Assembly (NCBI GenBank): GCA_965249895.1
Contig: CBDFNC010000005.1
Span: 2,666,001 to 2,730,000, forward strand
Direction of reading: 5' to 3'
Source: CBDFNC01 sp965249895
GTDB lineage: Bacteria; Pseudomonadota; Gammaproteobacteria; Enterobacterales; CBDFNC01
Length of the DNA: 64,000 nucleotides
Below, piece by piece: positions 7,077 through 15,955 of this stretch. The stretch's first letter is position 1; each line of letters starts with the position of its first letter. The notes under the pieces are model-generated. The model did not search any database. It had not been told where the DNA came from and saw only the letters and a program-made list of their open reading frames with translations. Both the position numbers and the translations under genes were made by a program.

Positions 7077-7511
7077 ATGACTAGCATTACCACACGCTGC
7101 CCACATTGCCAGGCAATGAACCGCCTGCCAACCGAGCGAATCGAAGAAAATGGCCAGTGCGGCAAATGTAAACAGCCATTGTTAGCGGGCAAGCCTATAG
7201 AGGGCTCATTAGATAACTTTGACGCACTAATTCAAGGTAACAAACCAGTAGTAGTGGATTTCTGGGCAGCCTGGTGTGGGCCATGTAAGAGCTTTGCTCC
7301 TGTTTTCTCATTATCCGCCCAGGAAAAGGGTGATTCGATGCGTTTTGTTAAAGTTGACACTGAGCAGCAACAAGAGCTGGCCACGCGATACCGGATCCGC
7401 AGCATACCCTGCATGATGGTTTTTCAAAATGGCGAGTTAAAAGACACGCTAAATGGCGCCTTACCAAAACAGGAATTTAATCACTGGTTAGATCAGGCGC
7501 TGAATAAGTAA
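7077..7511 (+). CDS. trxC: Thioredoxin 2
   Basis: 144 residues, the usual length for TrxC. The N-terminus has the zinc-binding cysteine pairs CPHC (residues 8-11) and CGKC that separate thioredoxin 2 from thioredoxin 1. The thioredoxin fold follows, with FWAAWCGPCKSFAP holding the active-site WCGPC, the cis-proline region RSIPCMMVF, and a C-terminal helix. It reduces cytoplasmic protein disulfides and in enterics belongs to the oxidative-stress response. No OxyR site was identified upstream. It stands alone between the riboswitch locus and the LysE-family gene. Confidence 0.95.
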   Translation: MTSITTRCPHCQAMNRLPTERIEENGQCGKCKQPLLAGKPIEGSLDNFDALIQGNKPVVVDFWAAWCGPCKSFAPVFSLSAQEKGDSMRFVKVDTEQQQELATRYRIRSIPCMMVFQNGELKDTLNGALPKQEFNHWLDQALNK

Positions 7512-7765
7512 CAAAGTAAGTTATGTGGGAGTTACCAGCTAATCCCCACATAAAATCACTTAGCAACGATATACGTAGGATAAAAAACCACAGAAATATA
7601 CTTATGACAGTGCATTGTTTCAATGTTTATATTTTTTAAATAGTTACTATATAAATACGGTATCTGCAGCCTGATATAGAATACAAAGCCTGCTATTCAT
7701 TTAACGAGAATTACCACGACACAATGGAAGCTAAGCCGAAAAATAAACTCAGAAGGAGTAAAGTG

Positions 7766-7786
7766 AAAACGAAGGGGCTAACCCCT
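7766..7786 (-). terminator. Probable terminator of the LysE-family gene
   Basis: On the minus strand AGGGG-TTAG-CCCCT forms a short perfect hairpin (7773-7786) followed by TCGTTTTC, 22 bp past the stop of the exporter gene. The stem is only five base pairs, so it may be weak. Confidence 0.4.
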
Positions 7787-7808
7787 CCGACTAAAAATGA
7801 AGGCCAGG

Positions 7809-8447
7809 CTACTTACTTGATGCCGCGAGAGCACCACCCGCAGCTATAAACATAGAGCCTGTGGTGCGGTTAAAGATCTTCATATTTCTTGCATTGGCAA
7901 ACCAGGGGCTGATTTGTTTTCCTACGCAGGCATACAAAAACATCAGCGAACAATCCAGGATAAACCAGGTGATCCCCAATATCAAAAACTGACTACTTTG
8001 CGGCTGAGACACATCGATAAAGTTAGGAAACAAAGCGGCAAAAAACAGCAGGTCTTTTGGGTTACTAATACCCACCATAAACCCTTTTTGAAACAAGTGG
8101 ATTATTGACACCTTGGCATGAGTAGCAACTGTGCTTTTCTGTGTTTCCAAGGGACCACTGGTATCACGCCAGGCACAGACGCCAAGGTAAATTAAGTAAG
8201 CTGCCCCCACTAATTTAATGGCAAGGAAAGCCGTTTCGGAAGCAGCTAGTATCGCGCCTAAACCAAGTGCGGATAAGCTCATTAAAATCAAGGCTGCGAA
8301 TGCGCCCCCCAAAACGGTAGCAGTACTTTTCGCCCGGCCATATTTCATACCGTGTGACATACACAACAGGGCTGAAGGCCCGGGAAATGCGATCAGCGCA
8401 CCCACAACTCCGAGGTAAACAAGCCAAATTCCAAAATCCATAAGCAT
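7809..8447 (-). CDS. LysE/RhtB family amino-acid exporter
   Basis: A 212-residue inner-membrane protein with about six hydrophobic segments. The N-terminal region FPGPSALLCMSHGMKYGRAKSTATVLGGAFAAL carries the G-P-x-x-x hallmark and glycine-rich helix of the LysE/RhtB exporters. Further along, AAYLIYLGVCAWRD and FQKGFMVGISNPKDLLFFAALFPNFID match the family's conserved KG...NPK..LFF...P.F motif. These proteins export amino acids such as homoserine, threonine or lysine by proton antiport. The ATG at 8441 fits the GGGA ribosome binding site better than that at 8447. The substrate is not predictable. Confidence 0.85.
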   Translation of the reverse strand: MLMDFGIWLVYLGVVGALIAFPGPSALLCMSHGMKYGRAKSTATVLGGAFAALILMSLSALGLGAILAASETAFLAIKLVGAAYLIYLGVCAWRDTSGPLETQKSTVATHAKVSIIHLFQKGFMVGISNPKDLLFFAALFPNFIDVSQPQSSQFLILGITWFILDCSLMFLYACVGKQISPWFANARNMKIFNRTTGSMFIAAGGALAASSK

Positions 8448-8479
8448 TCCCTGTTTAAAAAGGCTTTAATCACACAGGC

Positions 8480-9166
8480 TTATTTGGCCTGAAATACTTC
8501 CCCGGCGGTAAGGCTGGTTAGTTTACTAATATTGCGCCAGAGGAAATAGAAAATGCCGAACATCATCAACATGGAAGGTATGGCTATCATAGGGTAACTC
8601 ACCAGAGTTAACCGGCCCAACTCCTCGTTAAAAGCTTCGGTCCCCGCCGGACTGGTGACAATTCGTGTGGCCAGGACATAATTCATCACGGCAGAAAATG
8701 CGAAGGTTCCTGCCAGCAGGTAGTTGGACAAGTTCAGACAACGGTTAAAAGCTGACTGGTTATTTTTTGCTGCAAGCTGCTTATTAATGAGAGCCGTGTT
8801 TAACACCGCCTCATTAAAGATCAATTTATTCACTATAGGATAAGGGGTAAAGGTAGAGCCCAATACCACCAGGCCAATTAAACTCGGGATCGCTGCCTCT
8901 TTTACTGCCAGCCATTGTGTATCGAGCTCAAACAAGCCGATGCCGCCGGTCAGTAGCACACTGATAAACCCCAGCAGAGAGATAAAGTTAAACTTTTTGT
9001 AACGAACAAGCTCATAACCCCCCCACAGGATCGGAAATGCTAATGCCAGGATCAGAGCCCCAACAGACCCTAAGTGGGCCTCGCCACTAAGTTTCATTAA
9101 CACAACAGAAGGGATGATAATATTAACGACGAGATCGATTAACGGATTAGATTTCTTTTCAGTCAT
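8480..9166 (-). CDS. Multi-pass membrane protein, VC0807-like
   Basis: 228 residues with six or so membrane segments. It opens MTEKKSNPLIDLVVNIIIPSVVLMKLSG, contains a WGGYELVRYKKFNFISLLGF loop, and later TFTPYPIVNKLIFNEAVLN. The arrangement resembles the VC0807-type family of uncharacterised gammaproteobacterial membrane proteins; that attribution is from memory of the family pattern. The function is unknown. It lies 32 bp upstream of the LysE-family gene on the same strand, so the two may be co-transcribed. Confidence 0.6.
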   Translation of the reverse strand: MTEKKSNPLIDLVVNIIIPSVVLMKLSGEAHLGSVGALILALAFPILWGGYELVRYKKFNFISLLGFISVLLTGGIGLFELDTQWLAVKEAAIPSLIGLVVLGSTFTPYPIVNKLIFNEAVLNTALINKQLAAKNNQSAFNRCLNLSNYLLAGTFAFSAVMNYVLATRIVTSPAGTEAFNEELGRLTLVSYPMIAIPSMLMMFGIFYFLWRNISKLTSLTAGEVFQAK

Positions 9167-9478
9167 GGGCTCTTTCTACTTCAAAAAACAGGTATGGTAC
9201 AGGTGCATCTGTGTTCATTGTCGAATGATTTCACTTGGGAGTAAAGCGCTATAGTCTGAGTTTGCCGCAGAGAAAATGGCCTTTACATAACAAGCATCAA
9301 AAAACCACCTTGTAAATAAGAAGTTACAAAAACAACAAGTGGTCAAAAAATGACCATTACGAATTACCTGATTTCCCTTTCCGGCCTGCAAAACCACAAA
9401 TCTGGTACTTTGCGACAGAGCAAGGCAAAATAGAAACAATCATAAGTTTTCTCCAAATTAGCCGACTCGTTGGATCCC
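9167..9478. other. Intergenic region, divergent promoters expected
   Basis: Roughly 310 bp between the VC0807-like gene (minus) and the small exported protein gene (plus). No convincing coding frame or structured element was seen. A 74-codon minus-strand frame here has no ribosome binding site and a tract-like composition. Confidence 0.4.
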
Positions 9479-9772
9479 ATGCTGAAAAAAGCCATCTATT
9501 TTATTTTGCCTGTTATTGCCCTCGCCATCGTGTTTCTAAGTTGGCAACAAGTATCGAAACCTTGTTATGACACAAATAGCTGTGAGGCTCCTGTAGAACT
9601 GCCCACCGCCTGCCAGCATATTAAAGCGGATAGCGACATAAGCTTGGTTTTCGAGAAGTTAGGCCAGGCTGACAAACAGGTGGCCAATATGTATTTCTGG
9701 CAAACGGAAAACCAATCAGAAATCATGGCTGTGTTTGTCGATAACAAACTAAAAGCCTTGGAATGTGGTTAA
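9479..9772 (+). CDS. Small membrane-anchored or exported protein
   Basis: 97 residues from the ATG at 9479 (a TTG nine bases earlier is possible). An N-terminal hydrophobic helix (MLKKAIYFILPVIALAIVFLSW) is followed by a soluble part with four cysteines (KPCYDTNSCEAP, TACQH, ALECG at the end). The segment ISLVFEKLGQADKQVANMYFWQTENQSEIMAVFVDNKL looks like a compact alpha-beta domain reminiscent of SmpA/OmlA-like folds. That is a weak structural guess. It is not obviously operonic with the next gene, 130 bp away. Confidence 0.6.
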   Translation: MLKKAIYFILPVIALAIVFLSWQQVSKPCYDTNSCEAPVELPTACQHIKADSDISLVFEKLGQADKQVANMYFWQTENQSEIMAVFVDNKLKALECG

Positions 9773-9904
9773 ATTTCCACATTCAAGAACACAGTTAATA
9801 GTTAAACGCTTGAAACGTCAAAAACTTTTCAAAGAAAAGTAAATGATAAATCTATACAATACAGGCCTGCAATAAATACTAGCTAAAGGACTGGCCGCGA
9901 TACC

Positions 9905-12877
9905 ATGAGGCTTTATTTAACTCCCTATTTGTTAACTGTTTTTTTATTCTTTATCCATTTCCAGGTAAAGGCGCAAACCAGCGAAGTTTTTATCACGCCC
10001 ACTCCCGGCTGGGTGACCGAGATCAGTCCCGATATTCAGGGTCAGGCTCCAAGCGGCGTCACCTACGGCGAGTATTATCGACTAGTAGACAGGCAAACCA
10101 ATATGCTGTCGGAAAGGGAAAGCTTCTACCACTACGCCATTCAATTGATCAACGAGCAGGCAGTATCCAACCATGCTCAGCTTAGCCTGAGCTTTAATCC
10201 GGGTTACCAAACCCTGAATATCCACAGTGTTGGGGTATGGCGTAACGGGCAGTTCATTGAACAGCTATTAAAAGACAAAATTGAGCTGTTACGCAGGGAA
10301 GAAAAACTCGAAGAAAACGTATACAGCGGTGACCTAACCGCATCACTGCTGCTAACTGATGTCCGCAAAGGGGATATTCTCGAATATAAATATTCCATAA
10401 AAGGGGCTAACCCTTCCTATCAAGGCTTTTTTTCGCAATCCACCAACATCCAATGGAGCGCCCCCTTAGGTAAAAGCTTCTATCGCTTACTTTGGCCAAA
10501 GTCTAATCAGCTGGATATTCGTCCCATCAATACTGACTATCGGGTCGAGCAGCGGGTCCACAGCAGTCATATAGAATACATCATAGATAACCCTAAACTG
10601 GATGTCTTGCAAACGGATTCAGAATCACCTAGCTGGTTTGATCCCTGGGGTAAAGTCATTTTTAGCAACGCTGGAAGCTGGCAGGATGTCGTGTCTTGGG
10701 CGGCTCCGTTTTATAAGCTTGAAGATCCCGTCCAGCCAGATATAGAGCGGGTGGTGCAATCCATCACAGAGCAACACCGGGATATAAAGTCTCAAATCAG
10801 CGCTGCGCTAACATTTGTACAAGAAGAAGTCCGCTATCTGGCTGTAGAAATTGGTCAGACAGGACTAACACCAAGACCTGCTGCACTTACTCTGGCTAGG
10901 CGCTACGGGGACTGTAAAGACAAAACCCTGTTACTTATGACACTGCTTAACCACTTGGGTGTAGACAGCTACCCGGCATTGGTTCATACAGATTATGGCC
11001 AAACGCTGGAAAAAGAAGGACCGGTTCATAACGCCTTTAACCATGTCATAGTGACCTTTACGCTCAACGGCAAGATCTACTGGGTAGATCCCAGCATCAC
11101 CAATCAAAAAGGTAATATTGACAACATTTTCCAGTCTGACTATGGCTATGCCCTGGTGTTAAAACCCGGCGATAAGACCCTGGTCAAAACTGGCCAGTCC
11201 GTTTCCGGTCATTTAAGTGTTATTTCTGAACAAATTGATCTCACTGGTGCCGCAGGTGAACCCGTTAACCTGACGCTGAAAACCGAGCTATACGGTTTAG
11301 ACGCAGAAAACTTTCGAGTTAAGTACAGTAACAGGGGGCATAAAGGGACAGAAAAAAACTATCTGAACTACTATCAGGATTTTTATCCTGGGATCACTCC
11401 CCTGGCGCCTATAGAGGTGGAAGATCAGCAAGCCAGCAACAAGGTAGTAGTGCTGGAGAAGTACCAAATAACCGATTTCTGGCAAGATGACCAGGACAAG
11501 CAGCAATATGACGGCACTGTATTTACCAGCGCTATGTATGGGATCCCCAACAAACCCAAGATGAAGCAGAGAACTTCACCCTTTGAAGTATCTTTCCCCA
11601 ACGAAGTTGACTACACAGTCACCATATTGGCAGATGACACCTGGGATATCGAAGAGGAAAGGAAAACTGTCGACACGCCTTTCTTCAGTTATCAACGCGC
11701 TTATAGTTACGATCCCACAGCAGAAAAAATAACTCTGAGTTATCAATTCAAAGCGCTAGTGGCAGTCATTCCAGCTGAGCAAATTGCCGAATATGTCGCC
11801 GCTGTAGATAAAGTTCATCATGATATGGACTATGCCTTCTATCACTCCTATGCACAGCCATCAGCCAACACAGGTGTTACAACCCCGAATAGCGTTAACT
11901 GGCTGCTAATCTGGTTCCTGTTTATTATCTTGCTGTTTATATACGGCATAGTTGAACTCAAGCGTGACGCAGCAAAAGCGCCGCCCAGAAGCCAGCAAAT
12001 TTACTACACAGTGAGCCCGGTTAAGTATGGTTTACTCTATATGGCCAGCTTCGGATTTTACTTTTACTACTGGTCTTACAAAAACTGGCACTATGTGAAG
12101 TACCGTGACGGCAGTAAAATATTGCCGGCGATGCGGTCCATATTCATTCATTTAACCTTCTACAGTCTCTACCGCAGCCTGGTCAGGGATAAGCATTATG
12201 CTAACAAGCAAAGCTGGTTTAAGCGGCTTGTCTACCTTGCCATTACAATCTTGATCACTCTTTCCGGGTTGCTCTTAAACCCGGCGAACACAGGGGCGTA
12301 TTTGCTTGTTTTACTGTTAACCCTGCCACTCACTCTGCCCTTGGTCCTGGCGATTAATAAGACCGGCGCATCGGCAAAGCAGGCTTATCAGTTTAACTCC
12401 CAATGGCGACCCAGGCATCTGGCGCCACTTTTGTTATTAATTAGCACTGCGGGGCTTAGCTTCGCTTCATTTATTAACGTTATCCCATCAGATAAGCTGG
12501 TCAGCGGTGACAATTTATGGAGTAAGGATATCCTGTTTATGCAAAAGCTGGGGGCTCTGGATATAGACGAAGAGCTGGTGATGCTTTATTCACAGGGAGG
12601 ATTGTCATTTACAGAAGACGGTAACGCCCTTACCGACAAAAAAGTGTTCTCTTACTGGCGCGACGAAGAGTCTGCACAAATATACCTTGAGCAAGCCAAT
12701 TACAACCAAATAGAACATTTCCAAACTCAGCAGGACAGTGCGTCAGACACTTCCAAATTTCAGATATACAGAAAAAATGGCAGTGATTTCATGCTTGTGA
12801 TACCCCTGAAGCAACATAAAGAGTTCGCCCAAGAACTTAACATCAGGATCAAAAAAGCCAACCAGAATCCAGTCTAA
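9905..12877 (+). CDS. DUF3857/transglutaminase-like membrane protein
   Basis: 990 residues. A signal peptide (to about residue 23, VKAQ) precedes a DUF3857-type beta domain (about 40-230) and a transglutaminase-like papain-fold domain. The catalytic triad is visible: Cys337 in YGDCKDK, His380 in FNHVIVTF and Asp395 in WVDPS. A beta-rich region follows. From about residue 664 there is a membrane segment (WLLIWFLFIILLFIYGI) and a further multi-helix domain with an SFGFYFYYWSYKNWHYVK motif, as in DUF4234-like proteins. DUF3857 proteins are periplasmic and often neighbour polysaccharide or cell-envelope genes. The added C-terminal membrane domain is unusual for the family. No partner gene adjoins it. 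Confidence 0.85.
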   Translation: MRLYLTPYLLTVFLFFIHFQVKAQTSEVFITPTPGWVTEISPDIQGQAPSGVTYGEYYRLVDRQTNMLSERESFYHYAIQLINEQAVSNHAQLSLSFNPGYQTLNIHSVGVWRNGQFIEQLLKDKIELLRREEKLEENVYSGDLTASLLLTDVRKGDILEYKYSIKGANPSYQGFFSQSTNIQWSAPLGKSFYRLLWPKSNQLDIRPINTDYRVEQRVHSSHIEYIIDNPKLDVLQTDSESPSWFDPWGKVIFSNAGSWQDVVSWAAPFYKLEDPVQPDIERVVQSITEQHRDIKSQISAALTFVQEEVRYLAVEIGQTGLTPRPAALTLARRYGDCKDKTLLLMTLLNHLGVDSYPALVHTDYGQTLEKEGPVHNAFNHVIVTFTLNGKIYWVDPSITNQKGNIDNIFQSDYGYALVLKPGDKTLVKTGQSVSGHLSVISEQIDLTGAAGEPVNLTLKTELYGLDAENFRVKYSNRGHKGTEKNYLNYYQDFYPGITPLAPIEVEDQQASNKVVVLEKYQITDFWQDDQDKQQYDGTVFTSAMYGIPNKPKMKQRTSPFEVSFPNEVDYTVTILADDTWDIEEERKTVDTPFFSYQRAYSYDPTAEKITLSYQFKALVAVIPAEQIAEYVAAVDKVHHDMDYAFYHSYAQPSANTGVTTPNSVNWLLIWFLFIILLFIYGIVELKRDAAKAPPRSQQIYYTVSPVKYGLLYMASFGFYFYYWSYKNWHYVKYRDGSKILPAMRSIFIHLTFYSLYRSLVRDKHYANKQSWFKRLVYLAITILITLSGLLLNPANTGAYLLVLLLTLPLTLPLVLAINKTGASAKQAYQFNSQWRPRHLAPLLLLISTAGLSFASFINVIPSDKLVSGDNLWSKDILFMQKLGALDIDEELVMLYSQGGLSFTEDGNALTDKKVFSYWRDEESAQIYLEQANYNQIEHFQTQQDSASDTSKFQIYRKNGSDFMLVIPLKQHKEFAQELNIRIKKANQNPV

Positions 12878-12891
12878 GCCGCTGTCACACA

Positions 12892-12913
12892 CCCCGCTGA
12901 TTTAATGGCGGGG
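12892..12913 (+). terminator. Weak hairpin after the transglutaminase gene
   Basis: CCCCGC (12892-12897) pairs with GCGGGG (12908-12913) 14 bp past the stop codon. It lacks a T-run, so it could be a 3' protective stem rather than an intrinsic terminator. Confidence 0.35.
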
Positions 12914-13025
12914 CCATTGTCCAATCTTTGCAGTGAGAAATTCACAATAATTTGAGACTTTTCTTTGTATGAATTCACCAGTTTGATAGATTGTTGCTTC
13001 TCTTGATACGGACCCCTTGAATGAT

Positions 13026-14726
13026 ATGGCGATTATAGGTATTGATTTAGGCACCACAAACAGCGCATGCGGCTACTGGAAAGACACCGAAGTCGAGCTT
13101 ATTCCCAATCGATTTGGCGAGTTTCTGACCCCTTCAGTGGTTGGCATAGACGAGAATGGCGAACTGATTGTTGGTAAATACGCCAAAGCCCGTCGTCTGA
13201 TCTCACCTGCGTCTTGTACGGCCACCTTTAAGCGTTATATGGGCAGCCAGCACAAAGTCAAACTGGGGGCGCAAACCTACTCTGCGGTGGAGCTTTCCGC
13301 CATGGTGCTGCGCTGTATCAAGGAAGACGCCGAAACCTACTTAGGCTCTAAGGTGGACGAAGCCATTATCAGTGTGCCCGCCTATTTTAACGATGTGCAG
13401 CGCAAAGCCACCAAAGCGGCAGCAGAACTGGTCGGCCTGAAAGTAGACAGGTTAATTAATGAGCCCACGGCTGCAGCCCTGGCTTACGGTCTCAACGAAA
13501 AACCGGAAGATGCTCAATTTGTGGTGCTGGACCTAGGCGGTGGTACGTTTGACGTGTCCATCATGGAGTACTTCGACGGGGTATTGGAAGTACATGCCAG
13601 CGCAGGCGACAATTTCCTGGGTGGCGAAGACTTTCTGGAAATCCTGGTCCAGTTATATATGAAAAAACTGGAGCGCGAAAAAGATAACCTATCGCGCCAA
13701 CAGTTGCGCCAGCTATACGCTACCCTGGAAGAGGCCAAGTGTGCCTTAAGCGACGATCCTGCGGTGCAAATCGTTGGCTTCTTACAACGGGACGATCCTG
13801 AGATCCATATTACCCGGGATGAGTTTGCTTATGAGTGTCGAGTTTTGCTGGGAAAAATTCAGGCACCCATAGAACGAACCTTAAGAGATGCGGAGATCTC
13901 CCCCGATGAGTTAACCGAGGTGATCCTGGTTGGCGGCGCTACCCGGATGCAAATATTCCGCTCCATGATTGCCAAACTTTTTCAACGTATGCCTGCCATT
14001 CACCTGGATCCCGACCTTATTATCGCCCGTGGCACTGCCATACAAGCAGGACTAAAAGAAAAAAATCAGGCGCTGGACGATGTAGTACTGACCGACGTCT
14101 GCCCCTATAGCTTGGGCACTGGGATCAATAATGATAACGATGACAGAGGTGAGCTGGGATCCTTGTTCGATCCTATAATCGAACGCAACTGCACTGTGCC
14201 TATTAGCATAGTGAAGCGTTATTACACCATGGAAAACAATCAGAAAAAGCTTATCGTTGATATATTTCAGGGAGAAAGTCGGCTTACCAAAAACAATGTC
14301 AAGCTGGGTGAAATAGAAGTTCGGGTCCCCGCCGCTTCTGCCGGGGAAGAGTCAATCGATGTGCGCTTTAGTTACGATATGAACGGATTGCTGGAGGTCG
14401 ATGTGATAGTTAACTCGCAGCAGACGAACAGCAAGCTGAGCATAAAGAATTCGGCGTTTGAACTATCTGAAAAAGACTTGGCCATCAGCAGCGAACGTCT
14501 GGCCAAGCTGAAGTTTCACCCCAGGGAGCAGGAGGTCAACAAAGAGTTGCTAGCCAGGGCCGAACGCCTTTATGAGTCCAGTTTGGGGGGACGCCGTGAT
14601 GAAATCAGCCATATCGTAAAAAGATTTGAGCGAGAGTTGGAAAGCCAGATCCCAAAACGCATCGAAGCTGCGCAGCAGGTATTTAGCCAGGACATAGAGT
14701 CACTGGAATCGGAGTCTGTTTTTTAG
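13026..14726 (+). CDS. hscC: HscC-like Hsp70 chaperone
   Basis: 566 residues from the ATG at 13026; a TTG at 13017 has a GGA nearer to it and remains possible. The ATPase domain shows IIGIDLGTTNSACGYW (phosphate 1), AYFNDVQRKATKAAAELVGL, NEPTAAALAYGL, VVLDLGGGTFDVSIME (phosphate 2) and ILVGGATRMQ (adenosine). The substrate-binding domain is followed by a short lid, so the protein is shorter than DnaK (about 640) and close to HscC length. HscC is a specialised Hsp70 that works with dedicated J-proteins, and the next gene encodes one, overlapping by one base. No grpE is nearby, as usual for HscC. Confidence 0.9.
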   Translation: MAIIGIDLGTTNSACGYWKDTEVELIPNRFGEFLTPSVVGIDENGELIVGKYAKARRLISPASCTATFKRYMGSQHKVKLGAQTYSAVELSAMVLRCIKEDAETYLGSKVDEAIISVPAYFNDVQRKATKAAAELVGLKVDRLINEPTAAALAYGLNEKPEDAQFVVLDLGGGTFDVSIMEYFDGVLEVHASAGDNFLGGEDFLEILVQLYMKKLEREKDNLSRQQLRQLYATLEEAKCALSDDPAVQIVGFLQRDDPEIHITRDEFAYECRVLLGKIQAPIERTLRDAEISPDELTEVILVGGATRMQIFRSMIAKLFQRMPAIHLDPDLIIARGTAIQAGLKEKNQALDDVVLTDVCPYSLGTGINNDNDDRGELGSLFDPIIERNCTVPISIVKRYYTMENNQKKLIVDIFQGESRLTKNNVKLGEIEVRVPAASAGEESIDVRFSYDMNGLLEVDVIVNSQQTNSKLSIKNSAFELSEKDLAISSERLAKLKFHPREQEVNKELLARAERLYESSLGGRRDEISHIVKRFERELESQIPKRIEAAQQVFSQDIESLESESVF

Positions 14727-15910
14727 TGTCGCCCTGGGAAATATTAGGCATAGCGCCAACCTATGATGCCAAAGCCATCAAACGAGCCTATGCCAGTAAG
14801 CTGAAACAAACCAAACCCGATGAGGATCCGGAAGGTTTTCAGGCGCTACATCAGGCCTATAAAAGCCTGTCTCGACAGGTTAAACAGCAAAATAAATCAC
14901 AGCTAAAGCAGGACGAGTACCAGGCTGATGAAACTGAATATCTCGAACCACTCCCCTTAGCTCAGGCACCAGATCCTGAGCCTGTCCAAGCCGATGAACC
15001 CGCAACACGGATTGAAGCGAGTAGCACCGAAGACGGTCCAATAAGTACTGCTCAGCGCATTGAATTGGTGGAAGAAGTCTCCAACGACAGCCTGTTAGAT
15101 AATCCGGACACAACTCCTCTACCGAGTGTCGAAATACTGATAAACCAGTTAAACGAACTGCTTTGCACTCAGAGCAGCCCTGTAGAGGCCGAGCGACTCC
15201 GGGCTTTCCTCCCTCAGTGCTTTGAGCGGCCCATTGAGGAAAAGCGACAAATTTCCCTTGCTGTATTTGCCTTAATGCTGGATATAAAACGCGATAACTG
15301 GACTCAGTTTAACTGCTTGTTAAACAGCGAGTCCCTGCTATTAATGGAGCAGACGTTTAACTGGTTAGCCGACCGGGAACTGATGGAGCTGGAATTCGAT
15401 TTAGCAGAAGTAGACAACTTTTATAGCCAACTCATTAAAAACCTGGACCTTCACAGCAAAGGTAAACAGGATTATCAGCTAAACAAGTCAGTGAAGGTCG
15501 TTGACCTGGAAGATGCCAGGTTCCGCGAATTAAAAGCCGGAGTGGCCACCCGATTTATTTTGTATCTGCTCGATTTGGTACTGTTTTTTATTGCCTTTAG
15601 CATCGCCAATAAAGGTTTGCCTATGATCATGGAGACCAACAGTCTCTATGTATTTATTGGTATCTACTTCTATTATTTTGCCTTCTGCGAGTGGAAATAT
15701 GGTGCGACCCTGGCTAAATACCTCGCCAAAGTAAAAGTCGTCACCCGAGCAGAGCAAAAGCCGGGATTTTTTCATACTCTCTGGCGAACTATCTCTGTTC
15801 CCTTATCCATGGCCAGCTTCAAACTGGTCTTTTTTGTCCACCTTTACCTTTGGTTTAAAGGCAAAGCTTTACATGATTGGATAAGTCAGTCTTATGTGGT
15901 GAAACGTTAA
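14726..15910 (+). CDS. J-domain protein fused to an RDD membrane domain
   Basis: 394 residues, GTG start overlapping the last base of the Hsp70 stop codon. Residues 1-50 form a J-domain (SPWEILGIAPTYDAKAIKRAYASKLKQTKPDEDPEGFQALHQAYKSL). The usual HPD tripeptide reads KPD, as in the DjlB/DjlC-like partners of HscC, where the motif is also altered. An acidic, proline-rich linker and a helical region follow. From about residue 265 an RDD domain is seen: LKAGVATRFILYLLDLVLF, GATLAKYLAKVKVV, LWRTISVPLS and ALHDWISQSYVVK. The protein should tether the Hsp70 to the inner membrane. The J-RDD fusion is seen directly; its role is inference. Confidence 0.85.
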   Translation: MSPWEILGIAPTYDAKAIKRAYASKLKQTKPDEDPEGFQALHQAYKSLSRQVKQQNKSQLKQDEYQADETEYLEPLPLAQAPDPEPVQADEPATRIEASSTEDGPISTAQRIELVEEVSNDSLLDNPDTTPLPSVEILINQLNELLCTQSSPVEAERLRAFLPQCFERPIEEKRQISLAVFALMLDIKRDNWTQFNCLLNSESLLLMEQTFNWLADRELMELEFDLAEVDNFYSQLIKNLDLHSKGKQDYQLNKSVKVVDLEDARFRELKAGVATRFILYLLDLVLFFIAFSIANKGLPMIMETNSLYVFIGIYFYYFAFCEWKYGATLAKYLAKVKVVTRAEQKPGFFHTLWRTISVPLSMASFKLVFFVHLYLWFKGKALHDWISQSYVVKR

Positions 15911-15918
15911 GTGGCAAC

Positions 15919-15947
15919 GCCGGGGCCCGGAAAGCTTGGAACCCGGC
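15919..15947. terminator. Hairpin between convergent genes
   Basis: GCCGGG (15919-15924) and CCCGGC (15942-15947) can pair between the ends of the J-RDD gene and the glutathione transferase gene. There is no T-run on either side, so termination activity is uncertain. Confidence 0.3.
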
Positions 15948-15955
15948 CTGAAACA

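Noticed and set aside
6833..7192. Minus-strand frame of 119 codons overlapping trxC
   Set aside because: Its first third is antisense to the trxC zinc-binding region, and the remainder has no start of its own.
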